A stretch of 64,000 nt of DNA from Ralstonia sp. SET104 (GCF_003851545.1 NZ_BHVX01000018.1:1-64000); one strand, 5' to 3'; counted from the stretch's first letter, positions 52,314 through 62,286 are shown. Made by a program: numbers and translations. Notes: generated by a model not told the origin, from the letters alone.

Positions 52314-52331
52314 TTATCGGCATGCCGATAA
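52314..52331. promoter_or_regulatory. Perfect 18-bp palindrome at the IclR-regulator promoter
   Basis: TTATCGGCATGCCGATAA, fully self-complementary, ending 7 bp before the ATG of the IclR-family gene. The size and symmetry suit an IclR dimer site, so autoregulation of the regulator is likely. Inferred from position and symmetry. Confidence 0.6.
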
Positions 52332-52338
52332 TGTTCTC

Positions 52339-53088
52339 ATGGATGTGAAAACTGCTACCCGCGTGTTCGACGTGATCAACCTGTTTGCGGAAGTCCGCCA
52401 ACCGATGATCTACAGCGAGATCGCGCGCCGAACCGAGATCCCCCTCTCAAGCTGCCATGCGTTGCTGCGCACGATGGTCGCCAAGGGTTATCTGTACGCA
52501 CCGGGCGTCAAGGCGGGGTACTACCCCACGCAGCGGCTGCTCCACGTGGCGCGCGACATCTGCAGCGCAGATCCGCTGACGCTGGCTTTCCAGCCGCTGC
52601 TCGGCGCGCTGCGCGACGCCACCGGTGAGACCGCCGCGCTGGCATCCCTGGCCGGTAATCGCGTCGTCTATCTGGACGTCGTGGAGTCGCGCCAGAAGAT
52701 CCGCTACAGCGACGAGCCGGGCGGCTTCATGTATGTGCATGCCAGCGCGGCCGGCAAGGCGCTGCTGGGCACGCTCGGGGCCGATGCCCGCCGCAAGCTG
52801 CTCGACAGTTGCGAACCCCTGCCACCCGCCACCGATGGCTCCACCATCGAGCGGGCCATGCTGGAGAAGGAGGTGGAGCAGGGGCTGGAGCGCGGCTGGC
52901 ACCGCTCCACGGGTGAGAACGTGGAGGACGTAGCCGGCCTCGCGCGTGGCTTCCTGATCCACGGAGAGCCGTTCGCGCTCGTCATCGGTGGGCCGAAGGC
53001 GCGCCTGCTCCGTCATGAAGAGAGCGCCGTCAAGGCACTGCTCGACGCCTACGGACAGATTCCACCGTCGCTGCTCGCGGGCGGCTGA
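52339..53088 (+). CDS. IclR-family transcriptional regulator
   Basis: 249 aa. Winged-helix N-terminus (TATRVFDVINLFAEVRQPMIYSEIARRTEIPLSSCHALLRTMVAKGYLY) and IclR effector domain from about residue 80 (GETAALASLAGNRVVYLDVVESRQKIRYS, VHASAAGKALLG). The ATG at 52339 gives the family N-terminus; an upstream in-frame start at 52303 would run through the operator palindrome. It heads a plus-strand cluster of catabolic genes and probably controls it in response to a small aromatic or organic acid. Confidence 0.9.
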   Translation: MDVKTATRVFDVINLFAEVRQPMIYSEIARRTEIPLSSCHALLRTMVAKGYLYAPGVKAGYYPTQRLLHVARDICSADPLTLAFQPLLGALRDATGETAALASLAGNRVVYLDVVESRQKIRYSDEPGGFMYVHASAAGKALLGTLGADARRKLLDSCEPLPPATDGSTIERAMLEKEVEQGLERGWHRSTGENVEDVAGLARGFLIHGEPFALVIGGPKARLLRHEESAVKALLDAYGQIPPSLLAGG

Positions 53089-53137
53089 ACAGACGGCTGC
53101 CACAGGGGCATTGCGCCTCTCGACTTGGAGAAAGTGG

Positions 53138-54190
53138 ATGCGTTGGAAGCAACGGCCGGAAGGCTCCAACTGGGGTGATTTTGGCGAAGATGATCAGCTT
53201 GGCCGGCTCAACCTGATCGGCCCGCAGCAGGTGTTGGCTGGCGCGCGTGAGATCCGTGAGGGACTGAGCTTCGCGCTGTCGCTGCCGCTCGATTACCCCG
53301 GCGAGAACAAGCTCAATGTGCGTCGCCATCCTCCAGTCCTGCGCCCGACCGTGCGCGACGGCTTGCCTTACGTGAACTTTCCATTCGGCCGACTCGCGCA
53401 GGGCGCAACGGACGTGGTCAGTGACGATCAGGTGCTGCTGTCACTGCAATACTCAACGCAGTGGGATGCGCTCGCACACGTGGGCGCGCGCTTCGATGCC
53501 AACGCAGACGGCATACCAGAAAGCGTCTATTACAACGGCTACCGTGCGCATGCTGACATTCTCGGCCCGATGGAATATGCCGAGGACGCCCAGTTCACGC
53601 CCCATCCGTGCGGCTGCGAGAACAGCCGCGCGCAAGCACTGGGCATCGAGAATCTGGCAGTCAAGGGAGTGCAGGGGCGCGGCGTGCTGATCGATCTGGT
53701 GGCACACCATGGGCGCGAGTACCGCACTATCGGTTACGACGATCTGATGCGCGTGATTGAGGCCGACTGTGTCGAGATTGAGAACGGAGACATCCTGCTT
53801 TTGCGCACGGGGTTTGCTGAATTGGTGCTGGAGATGAACCGCCAGCCCGACGAAGCAGTGCTCAACAGCCAATGCAGCGCGCTCGACGGCCGCGACGAAC
53901 GCCTGCTGCAATGGTTGACCGATTCGGGCATCGCTGCGCTTGCGGCCGACAACTACGCGGTGGAGCGCTACCCGGCGCGCAAACCGGATACGCCGGGCCC
54001 GCACCCGTTGCTGCCGCTGCACCACCACTGCCTGTTCAAGCTGGGCCTGCCGTTGGGCGAGCTGTGGTACTTGCGCGAACTGGCCGAATGGCTGCGCGCA
54101 CACGGCCGCTCGCGCTTCATGCTCACCGCTCCACCGCTGCGCTTGCCCGGCGCGATGGGTTCTCCGGTCACGCCCGTGGCCACCGTTTGA
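53138..54190 (+). CDS. Cyclase-family metal hydrolase (kynurenine formamidase / isatin hydrolase fold)
   Basis: 350 aa, PF04199 type. Seen: GDFGEDDQLGRLNLI near the N-terminus, QYSTQWDALAHVGARFD corresponding to the metal-binding His/Asp region, GRGVLIDLV, GDILLLRTGF and the C-terminal PLLPLHHHCLFKLGLPLGELWYL. Relatives hydrolyse amides or cyclic amides. The GGAG upstream of 53138 supports this start; the longer frame overlaps the IclR gene. First catabolic gene of the cluster. Substrate unknown. Confidence 0.85.
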   Translation: MRWKQRPEGSNWGDFGEDDQLGRLNLIGPQQVLAGAREIREGLSFALSLPLDYPGENKLNVRRHPPVLRPTVRDGLPYVNFPFGRLAQGATDVVSDDQVLLSLQYSTQWDALAHVGARFDANADGIPESVYYNGYRAHADILGPMEYAEDAQFTPHPCGCENSRAQALGIENLAVKGVQGRGVLIDLVAHHGREYRTIGYDDLMRVIEADCVEIENGDILLLRTGFAELVLEMNRQPDEAVLNSQCSALDGRDERLLQWLTDSGIAALAADNYAVERYPARKPDTPGPHPLLPLHHHCLFKLGLPLGELWYLRELAEWLRAHGRSRFMLTAPPLRLPGAMGSPVTPVATV

Positions 54191-54225
54191 TACCCGCTGA
54201 TGTCTTTCCATTTGCTCCCGTAGTG

Positions 54226-54927
54226 ATGCCCAAAGAACGTGTTTTGATTACCGGCGGCGCCGCCGGCATTGGGGCCGCTTGCGCGCGCCGCTGTCTCGAC
54301 GAAGGCTACGAGGTGGTCGTGATCGACCGGACAGGCGACGGTCTGATCGCTGATCTGAGCGACGTGCGGCAGACCGCGCTCGCCCTGTCGCAGGCGCTGG
54401 AAGGCGGGCCTATCACACGGCTGGTGAATAACGTTGGCGTGGTGATGCCAGCCGACGCCGAGCACCAGACGCTGGAAGAGCTCGAGCGTGCCTGGGCGCT
54501 GAACGTGCGCTGTGCGCAGCAGTGCATGCAGGCGCTGCTGCCCGGCATGCGCGCAGCGGGTTTCGGACGCATCGTGAACATGTCATCGCGCGCGGCACTG
54601 GGCAAGGAACTGCGCACCGCTTATGCGGCTACCAAGGCCGCGCTGCTGGGCATGACGCGGGTGTGGGCACTCGAGCTGGGGCGTCTGGGTATTACCGCCA
54701 ACGCTATCGGCCCGGGACCGATTCGTACCGAACTGTTCGACCGAGCCAACCCGCCGGATGCTCCGCGCACTCAGGCCATCGTCGACGCTATACCGGTCAA
54801 GCGCATCGGGATGCCAGACGATGTGGCACACGCTGCGGCCTACTTGCTTGATGCGCGCAGTGGCTTCGTGACAGGCCAGGTCTTGTACGTCTGCGGCGGC
54901 ATGACCGTGGGTGTTGCAGGCGTCTGA
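54226..54927 (+). CDS. Short-chain dehydrogenase/reductase (SDR)
   Basis: 233 aa classical SDR. Cofactor motif VLITGGAAGIGAACARRC, NNVGVV, Ser of MSSRAAL, catalytic YAATKAALLG (YxxxK), GPGPIRTELF, and the C-terminal GQVLYVCGGMTVG. VIDRTGDGL at the end of beta-2 leaves NAD+ preference likely, because an Asp is present. It probably oxidises or reduces an alcohol/ketone intermediate of the pathway. 36 bp after the cyclase gene. Confidence 0.88.
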   Translation: MPKERVLITGGAAGIGAACARRCLDEGYEVVVIDRTGDGLIADLSDVRQTALALSQALEGGPITRLVNNVGVVMPADAEHQTLEELERAWALNVRCAQQCMQALLPGMRAAGFGRIVNMSSRAALGKELRTAYAATKAALLGMTRVWALELGRLGITANAIGPGPIRTELFDRANPPDAPRTQAIVDAIPVKRIGMPDDVAHAAAYLLDARSGFVTGQVLYVCGGMTVGVAGV

Positions 54928-54967
54928 CATTGCGCACCCCATAACAACAACGACTGGAGGAAACGTT

Positions 54968-56293
54968 ATGCAGAAACTCACTGCATTCTTCACTGAACTG
55001 ATGCGCAAGTATTTGCCGGATCCGTTCGTTTTTGCACTCGGCCTGACGCTGCTGACCATGGTGCTGGCGGTGCTGGTTCAGGGCCAGGCCGTCACTGCGC
55101 TGGTATTGGGCTGGGGTAAGGGATTTTGGTCGCTGTTGGCATTCACCACGCAGATGGCCGTGATCCTGGCCATGGGTTACGTGCTGGCCACCGCCCCGCT
55201 CACCGAACGCCTGCTCGACCGCGTCGTGGCGCGTGTCGACAACCCGCGCGCCGCGGTGATTGTCGCCACCCTCGTCGGCGGTATCGGCAGTTACCTGAAC
55301 TGGGGGTTCGGCTTGGTGATCGGCGGCATCGTCGCGCGCAAGCTCGCACTGCGCGTGCGGGGCGTGCACTATCCGCTGATCATCGCGTCGGCCTATAGCG
55401 GGTTCACGCTGTATGGGCTCGGGTTGTCGGCCAGTATCCCGGTGCTGATCTCCACCAAGGGCCACCCGCTGGAAGCGCAGATGGGCGTAGTTCCGCTGTC
55501 GCAGACCATCTTCTCTCCGGTGATGTTGGTGACCAGCCTGGTGGTGCTGATCACCCTGCCGTTGCTCAATGCATGGCTGCACCCGAAACCCGGCCAGCCC
55601 GTCAAGGAAATTGCGCGCGATGCCGAGGGGCAGGCCGCCGCCGCCGTCGCGCTCGACATCGACGAGGGCAACACGCTCGCAAACCGCCTCAACCACAGCC
55701 GCGTGCTTAGCGGGCTGATCGGCATCATCGGCATTGCCTATGTCGTGCTGCACTTCCGGGCCGGCGGATCGATGGATCTGAACCTGATCAACTTCATCAT
55801 CCTGTTCCTTGGGATCCTGTTGCTTGGTACGCCGATCCGCTACGTGGAAAAACTGAACGAGGGCATTCGCACGATTGGCGGCATCATCCTGCAGTACCCC
55901 TTCTACGCGGGCATCATGGCCGTAATGGCTTCGTCAGGCCTGGTGGAAACCTTTTCGCACGGATTCGTGAAGATCGCCAGCGCCGAATCGCTGCCTTTCT
56001 GGGGGCTCGTCAGTTCGTTTGTCATCAACTTCTTCGCGCCCTCGGCCGGCGGGCACTGGGTTATCCAGGGCCCCTTCATGGTCGATGCAGCAAAGGCTAT
56101 CGGAGCATCAGTCCCGCACACCGCCATGGCAGTGATGCTCGGCAATGCCTGGAATGACCTCGTGCAACCCTTCTGGCTGCTGCCCGCCTTGGCGCTATCC
56201 AAGCTCAAGCTCAAGGACATCATGGGCTACACGGTCATCATGATGTTCTGGATCGGCATCGTGTACACGGTCGCCGTGCTGGTATGGAACTGA
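54968..56293 (+). CDS. AtoE-type short-chain fatty acid / organic acid transporter
   Basis: 441 aa, about 10-12 membrane segments, TIGR00366 / AtoE family. Seen: YLPDPFVFALGLTLLTMVLA, TQMAVILAMGYVLA, GGIGSYLNWGFGLVIGGIVAR, FFAPSAGGHWVIQGPFM and GNAWNDLVQPFWLLPALALS. The Shine-Dalgarno TGGAGGAAA decides the start. In E. coli AtoE is tied to acetoacetate/butyrate use; here it presumably imports the cluster substrate, a small carboxylate. Confidence 0.88.
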   Translation: MQKLTAFFTELMRKYLPDPFVFALGLTLLTMVLAVLVQGQAVTALVLGWGKGFWSLLAFTTQMAVILAMGYVLATAPLTERLLDRVVARVDNPRAAVIVATLVGGIGSYLNWGFGLVIGGIVARKLALRVRGVHYPLIIASAYSGFTLYGLGLSASIPVLISTKGHPLEAQMGVVPLSQTIFSPVMLVTSLVVLITLPLLNAWLHPKPGQPVKEIARDAEGQAAAAVALDIDEGNTLANRLNHSRVLSGLIGIIGIAYVVLHFRAGGSMDLNLINFIILFLGILLLGTPIRYVEKLNEGIRTIGGIILQYPFYAGIMAVMASSGLVETFSHGFVKIASAESLPFWGLVSSFVINFFAPSAGGHWVIQGPFMVDAAKAIGASVPHTAMAVMLGNAWNDLVQPFWLLPALALSKLKLKDIMGYTVIMMFWIGIVYTVAVLVWN

Positions 56294-56314
56294 TCTGAAG
56301 ATGGAGACCCGCTG

Positions 56315-56599
56315 ATGCTTTATCTCGTCCACATGCAGGTGAATATTCCGACTGACGTGGCCCCCGAACGAGCAGAGGCCCTCAAAGCCCAGGAGAAAGC
56401 GTTCTCGCAGCAACTGCAGCGAGAGGGCCAGTGGCGGCATCTCTGGCGCGTTGCTGGGGAGTACGCCAACTACAGTGTGTTCGATGTGGAGTCGAACGAC
56501 GCATTGCATGCGCTACTGAGTGCCTTGCCGCTGTTTCCGTTTATGGCGATCCGCGTAACTCCGCTGGCCCAGCATCCTTCCGCGCTGGTAGCCAACTAG
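56315..56599 (+). CDS. Muconolactone delta-isomerase-like protein
   Basis: 94 aa, the length of CatC. MLYLVHMQVNIPTDVAPERAEALKAQEKAFSQQLQREGQWRHLWRVAGEYANYSVFDVES matches the ferredoxin-like muconolactone isomerase fold. CatC normally acts in the beta-ketoadipate pathway, but no catA, catB or catD is nearby, so it may isomerise another lactone. 21 bp after the transporter. Confidence 0.82.
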   Translation: MLYLVHMQVNIPTDVAPERAEALKAQEKAFSQQLQREGQWRHLWRVAGEYANYSVFDVESNDALHALLSALPLFPFMAIRVTPLAQHPSALVAN

Positions 56600-56609
56600 G
56601 CGAGGCAAC

Positions 56610-56906
56610 ATGGCGTTCTTCATCGAGACATTTGATAAGCCCGGTACTGCAGAGCTCCGGCTGGCCGTGCGCGACAGGCATCTGGCTTTCTTGGAGCAGC
56701 ACCGAAAGGTGTTACTTGCCTGTGGTGCCAAGCTCAACGACGACGGCAGCAACGCTGGCGGCGGCGTCTACATTGTGGACGTCGCCACGCGCGCCGAGGC
56801 GGAGCAGTTCATTGCCCAGGATCCATACACCCTGGCTGAGCTGTTTGAGCGCGTGAATATCACGCGCTGGCGCAAGGCCTATATCGACGGGGTGTGCCAC
56901 TTGTAG
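56610..56906 (+). CDS. YciI-family small protein
   Basis: 98 aa. MAFFIETFDKPGTAELRLAVRDRHLAFLEQHRKVLLACGAK with the conserved HLAFL His, followed by GGVYIVDVATRAEAEQFIAQDPYTLAELFERVNITRWRKAY, which carries the QDPY-type motif of YciI. Members are small dimeric alpha/beta proteins, some acting as dehydrochlorinases or lyases in aromatic pathways. Last gene of the cluster, 10 bp after the isomerase-like gene. Confidence 0.85.
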   Translation: MAFFIETFDKPGTAELRLAVRDRHLAFLEQHRKVLLACGAKLNDDGSNAGGGVYIVDVATRAEAEQFIAQDPYTLAELFERVNITRWRKAYIDGVCHL

Positions 56907-56950
56907 GGCGGGCGGGTACGGCGGATACCGACTGGTGCTGTGGCGCGAAG

Positions 56951-56981
56951 GTGCGGCAAACGGATCGGTTTGCCGCACTTT
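56951..56981 (+). terminator. Terminator of the catabolic cluster
   Basis: Perfect 11-bp stem GTGCGGCAAAC / GTTTGCCGCAC with a 6-nt loop, then TTT. The T-run is short but the stem is strong, 45 bp past the YciI gene. Confidence 0.7.
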
Positions 56982-57020
56982 GAGACCGCACGTTGGTTGA
57001 GTGTGCTGCTGGCAATAAGA

Positions 57021-57227
57021 CTATCGCGCGGGCTGGCAGTGCTTACGGTGTGGCAGACATCGTTTTGGGGGCGGCGGCGTTTGCTGTCCCGGCTCCTGGG
57101 CAACGGTTCCCCTCGGCGCGATAGCAGCGACCTGCTCGTTGCGGGTGAGATGGTTCGCCATCATCACAACTCCCAGAAATAGGGCCATGCCTACTACCCA
57201 CGCTGATACTTTGCACGTCGCACCCAC
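57021..57227 (-). CDS. Hypothetical small membrane protein
   Basis: 68 aa from GTG: MGATCKVSAWVVGMALFLGVVMMANHL is a plausible membrane helix, followed by a Pro-rich tail QEPGQQTPPPPKR. An inner ATG (MALFLG) also exists. No family recognised. It is the only protein-like frame in the 397-bp gap between the YciI gene and the TraT gene; coding status is uncertain. Confidence 0.3.
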   Translation of the reverse strand: MGATCKVSAWVVGMALFLGVVMMANHLTRNEQVAAIAPRGTVAQEPGQQTPPPPKRCLPHRKHCQPAR

Positions 57228-57303
57228 GAGTTACACCCCTTGCCGACACGATGGTCTACAAGGGGTGAGGGGTGCACATCGCAGATAGTGAATAAGGCGT
57301 CAG

Positions 57304-58059
57304 TCAGAACACACCGGAGATAACGCGAACCAGCCCGCTACGCAGCGGCGGTGCGGCCTCGGTAAACTCGAGATTGACCTTGTTGGCCACGCTCATGACG
57401 CGGGTCTGATAAGTACGAAAATTCGTCTCTTCCTTGTAGGTTACGGTTGTACCGCCGCTTCTCCCCTGACGGATTTGGTGTTGGCTGCTCTCGTGGCTGC
57501 TGACGCCAGCGTGTTGCCGTTCCTTGATTTGAACGTCGGTCACTGCGGTGAAGTACACGTCTTTAACGGCCGCACTTGCGATTGTGTCAGCGAGACCCGC
57601 AAGAATACCGGCGCCAAGCACGCCTCGGCCGTTGCCGCCGACGGCAGCGACCGCCCCTGCGCTCATCAAGCCGGTGGAGAGGGCCGAGCCATAGCTGCCG
57701 AACGCGCCCTGGGCTGCCGAGGGTGCGACGCGCCCAACCTGCAGGACGTTGGCTTGCAGGATGAACTGGGCAGTGTCTGGATCGTTTACGACCCGGTAGC
57801 CTTTCGCTGTGATCGCGCTGGTGACGTCGCCCGCGATATCAAAATCGGGTCGATCGGACGTATTGCGGACTTGGACAAAAACCGTGCGTTTGGCCTCAGC
57901 AGTCGGATCCAGGAAGATTGTGTCCGACATCTTCGTCTGAACGTCTAAATCGTGCTTGGCAATCGCCACTTGTGTGGCAGCACATCCAGCAAGCAGAGAT
58001 GTCGCGCCGACGCTTGCCAAAAGCGCGACGGTAACGGCGATACGAGCAGGGTTCTTCAT
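57304..58059 (-). CDS. traT: TraT-family outer-membrane lipoprotein (complement resistance / surface exclusion)
   Basis: 251 aa. Lipoprotein signal ending SLLAGC (Cys26). The mature part follows TraT closely: AIAKHDLDVQTKMSDTIFLDP, VFVQVRNTSDRPDFDI, GYRVVNDPDTAQFILQANVLQVG, the Gly/Ala-rich membrane stretch, VKDVYFTAVTDVQIKER, GTTVTYKEETNFRTYQTRVMSVANKVNLEFTEA. In F plasmids TraT blocks conjugation into F+ cells and raises serum resistance. Here it stands alone, without tra genes, near an IS, so its role may be different. Confidence 0.9.
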   Translation of the reverse strand: MKNPARIAVTVALLASVGATSLLAGCAATQVAIAKHDLDVQTKMSDTIFLDPTAEAKRTVFVQVRNTSDRPDFDIAGDVTSAITAKGYRVVNDPDTAQFILQANVLQVGRVAPSAAQGAFGSYGSALSTGLMSAGAVAAVGGNGRGVLGAGILAGLADTIASAAVKDVYFTAVTDVQIKERQHAGVSSHESSQHQIRQGRSGGTTVTYKEETNFRTYQTRVMSVANKVNLEFTEAAPPLRSGLVRVISGVF

Positions 58060-58770
58060 CTTATTGTGTCGTTTTGGTGGGTTAAGAGTTTCTTGCTGGC
58101 AATGCTTTGCTTGGATGGCATCTGTACCGCTGTCGATCTGCTGGCCGATGGTTTCAATGGCGAGCGGTCTTCGCGCTCATCGCCAGAGGGTGTAGCGGTG
58201 CTCGGCGCTGCGCGATCTTCAATTCCGTCTTGATGCCTGTGTGCTGCATGGTATTGCGATCGATCGCCATTAAAAATCAGCGTTCGATAAAAGCGAATGG
58301 CGAGATATTGAATCTAATCCCGAACGAGGCGTTATATGGGCCCCGTCAGATTATTTCGTCGTGCGTCCGCAATCAGATTCTATTGACTGAGGAGGCAAGC
58401 GTAGACCCAACGTGAGTGGGGTCTAGAGCCGCGATCGTCTGCCGTTAATCGCGGCTCCAATGTCCGGGTAGCCTGTTTTGTAGAACTGTTAGAACCACTT
58501 CGGTCGACTCTGGCGCAGTTCCGTGTTGCAAGGGCTTCCTTTTGATCGATTTTATGAATCGATAATGAATTTGTTGGCGTGTGACCTATCGAGTGCGATC
58601 GATGATGGAAACCCCGCTTCAGCAGGGATTAGGTAACTGCATAAATTTCCGTAACCTATCGGGGATGGGCTTCGCTTAAGGTGGTGTCTACGAATATCCC
58701 GCTTGCCAGAATTGTCTATTAAAAGAATCGCGAGAATTTATCTGCGACAAGTTACTCGATAGAGGAAAGG
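58060..58770. other. AT-richer intergenic region with inverted repeats
   Basis: 711 bp without a convincing gene. One 102-codon plus-strand frame (58107-58415) has no protein-like character. Inverted repeats occur at 58402-58457 (two tandem hairpins, separate entry) and near 58545 (ATCGATT / AATCGAT, 5-nt loop). It likely contains promoters for traT (minus) and the interrupted lipoprotein gene (plus). Confidence 0.5.
58402..58457. other. Two tandem perfect hairpins
   Basis: TAGACCC / GGGTCTA (7 bp) followed without a gap by GAGCCGCGAT / ATCGCGGCTC (10 bp, 12-nt loop). There is no T-run on either side. Could be a terminator-like element, a structured RNA, or a remnant of a mobile element end. 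Confidence 0.4.
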
Positions 58771-58824
58771 ATGAACAAGATTGCCATTGTGGTGCTGGCG
58801 GTATCGAGCGCATTTGCTGGTTGT
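58771..58824 (+). pseudogene. 5' fragment of a lipoprotein gene interrupted by IS21-family element
   Basis: ATG after GAGGAAAGG encodes MNKIAIVVLAVSSAFAGC, a complete lipoprotein signal with lipobox AFAGC. The IS starts right after the Gly-Cys codons, and the frame then ends at TAG inside the IS. Removing the IS and one copy of GGTTGT rejoins it in frame to the fragment starting at 60781. Confidence 0.85.
58819..58824. repeat. Left copy of the 6-bp target-site duplication
   Basis: GGTTGT directly left of the IS; an identical copy lies at 60781-60786. Confidence 0.85.
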
Positions 58825-58904
58825 TGTTAGCGCCGATGTAAAACTGACCCACCCGCCGAAGTAAACCTGACCCACCTGGGAGAGGATGGCGGCTTTTGCC
58901 GCCG

Positions 58905-60706
<1,802 letters not shown>

Positions 60707-60780
60707 CACAGGACCCGGGTGGGTCAGATTTACTTCGGCGATTCGCCGGAAGGCGGGTCAGAATTCAGTCGGCGTTGACA

Positions 60781-60786
60781 GGTTGT
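60781..60786. repeat. Right copy of the 6-bp target-site duplication
   Basis: GGTTGT, identical to 58819-58824. Confidence 0.85.
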
Positions 60787-61440
60787 GCCGTGACTCGCGA
60801 TGGTGTGCGTGTTGGAACGGGAGGGGCGCCCAGCCAGGAGCGGGCTGACCAAGTTCGTACACAACTGGAAAGCAGCGCGAAAACGCATGCGGCTAAAGCG
60901 GCTGCGGAGGGCGCGCTTGACGGTGATATCAAGCCTGGGGTCATCATGGTCGGGACCCTCGGGCCGCTGAGAGAGGCAGACGAGGAAACGCTGCGCAAGG
61001 GTTACAAAAAGGGCTATCTCAAGGGTGCTGAGATGTGGCATCCAGGAAAGCCACCGGCACTTTCCGAGGATGACTTCGTGGCGCAAGTGCGCGGCTGGAC
61101 AACTGTAGAGACGTTCTCAATTCCGGGTGTGATGAACTCTCGCCACCCCGCGCTGGTTCCCCGCAGGTTTGATGGCGACTTTGCATCCACCTTTGGGTCA
61201 TTCATGTTGGGGACGACCGGTGATCTCGTGGTCGCCAAAACGAACGACGACGCTGCTTATCTACTCACGCAGGTTCTGTGCAAGGGCGATGCCCCTGCTT
61301 ATCGAGACTGCGCCGCCAAATATGAGCGCGGCCGCTTTGATGCCAATACAGGTGACGAGCTCGGTTCGGATATGAAGCCGAAGAATAATGGTGTGGCAAT
61401 CAATACCGGTGACTACACGCTGCGAGCGAAGGCCCATTGA
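60781..61440 (+). pseudogene. 3' fragment of the IS-interrupted lipoprotein gene
   Basis: About 219 codons, GCAVTRDGVRVGTGGAPSQERADQV to GDYTLRAKAH-stop. Restored with the 5' fragment it would be a lipoprotein of about 236 aa beginning MNKIAIVVLAVSSAFAGCAVTRDG. Family not recognised. Other visible features are GVIMVGTLGPLREADEETLRKGYKKGYLKGAEMWHPGK and FGSFMLGTTGDLVVAKTNDDAAYLL. It has lost its signal and lipid anchor, so export is not expected. It is followed one base later by the ATG of a secreted protein, suggesting they were an operon. Confidence 0.8.
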
Positions 61441-61441
61441 T

Positions 61442-62044
61442 ATGACAAAGTTGATCCACTTGGCTGTGTGTTCAATCGTTCTAGCGTTTCTTTCAGGAGA
61501 AAGCTTCGCTTACTCGGCCATTGCAATGGTTGACGGACAAGCGAAAGAGACTTTTCACAGCGCCTACGATTTTGATACACAAAAGGCGGCGGATCATCGC
61601 GCGCTGGAGGGGTGCCAAGAATCCGCCCGGCGGAGTGGTTATCCGAACTTGGCGAAGAAATGCGTGGTGGTGACGAGAGGCAAAGGGCCAGGATACGGCG
61701 CTGCGACGTGCGGAGATGGTGGTTGTGCCTGGACGACAGGGTATGCAGACCTGCAAGAGGCCGTCGATGCTGCGTACGATCGATGCGCGAGCACCTATAA
61801 AAGCTGTCAATCTGAAGGCATTACAAATTGGGAGGATTTTGCGGGATTCCGTAAGAAGAGCCCCGAAAAGGTCGTGGTCAATGAGAGTTGTCGCCCGCAC
61901 TCTACGCGCGTGGTCTGCCAATCGCGTTGCGCCAATGGCGATTGCATCCTTACCTATCAGAACGGCTGCAAGATACACGTTACCGTGCAGCCGAATTTCA
62001 ATTCGTTCACTAACCAGTGGGAGTATCCGGCCCCGTCGTGCTGA
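61442..62044 (+). CDS. Secreted Cys-rich protein with DUF4189-like domain
   Basis: 200 aa. Signal peptide MTKLIHLAVCSIVLAFLSGESFAYS. Then AIAMVDGQAKETFHSAYDFDTQKAADHRALEGC...CVVV...CAWTTGYADLQEAVDAAYDRC, like the DUF4189 repeat. A C-terminal part has CRPHSTRVVCQSRCANGDCILTYQNGC. About 13 Cys in the mature chain suggest disulfides in the periplasm or outside. The ATG lies one base after the stop of the split lipoprotein gene, so the IS may exert a polar effect on it. Role unknown. Confidence 0.75.
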   Translation: MTKLIHLAVCSIVLAFLSGESFAYSAIAMVDGQAKETFHSAYDFDTQKAADHRALEGCQESARRSGYPNLAKKCVVVTRGKGPGYGAATCGDGGCAWTTGYADLQEAVDAAYDRCASTYKSCQSEGITNWEDFAGFRKKSPEKVVVNESCRPHSTRVVCQSRCANGDCILTYQNGCKIHVTVQPNFNSFTNQWEYPAPSC

Positions 62045-62142
62045 CGATGCTGCACACCGAACTTACACGCGGATAGGCAGTGAGATTGGCATGTGTGAAT
62101 CGTGCTCGATTAACACAGCGGATTGCCTCGACCTTAAAATGA

Positions 62143-62206
62143 AATCGCCCGGAACGCCTTGACTGTCTTCCTTTTGGAGGACTGTCGCGGCATTCCGGGC
62201 GATGGT
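62143..62206 (-). terminator. Long-armed terminator after tRNA-Pro
   Basis: Arms ATCGCCCGGAA.GCC / GGC.TTCCGGGCGAT with one mismatch, plus an inner hairpin GTCTTCC / GGAGGAC-type. On the minus strand it is followed by TTTCATTTT, directly downstream of the tRNA. Confidence 0.75.
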
Positions 62207-62209
62207 ATC

Positions 62210-62286
62210 TGGTCGGGGTGAGAGGATTCGAACCTCCGGCCTCTACGTCCCGAACGTAGCGCTCTACCAGGCTAAGCTACACCCCG
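62210..62286 (-). tRNA. tRNA-Pro (anticodon CGG)
   Basis: 77 nt including encoded CCA. Minus strand begins CGGGGTGTAGCTTAGCC and ends CACCCCGACCA. Acceptor stem CGGGGTG/CACCCCG, anticodon stem CTACG/CGTAG with loop TTCGGGA (CGG at 62250-62252), T-loop GGTTCGAATCC. Lies 16 bp downstream of ispB on the same strand. Confidence 0.95.

Noticed and set aside
58107-58415. 102-codon plus-strand frame upstream of the IS
   Set aside because: No ribosome site, no recognisable motif, overlaps the traT upstream region.
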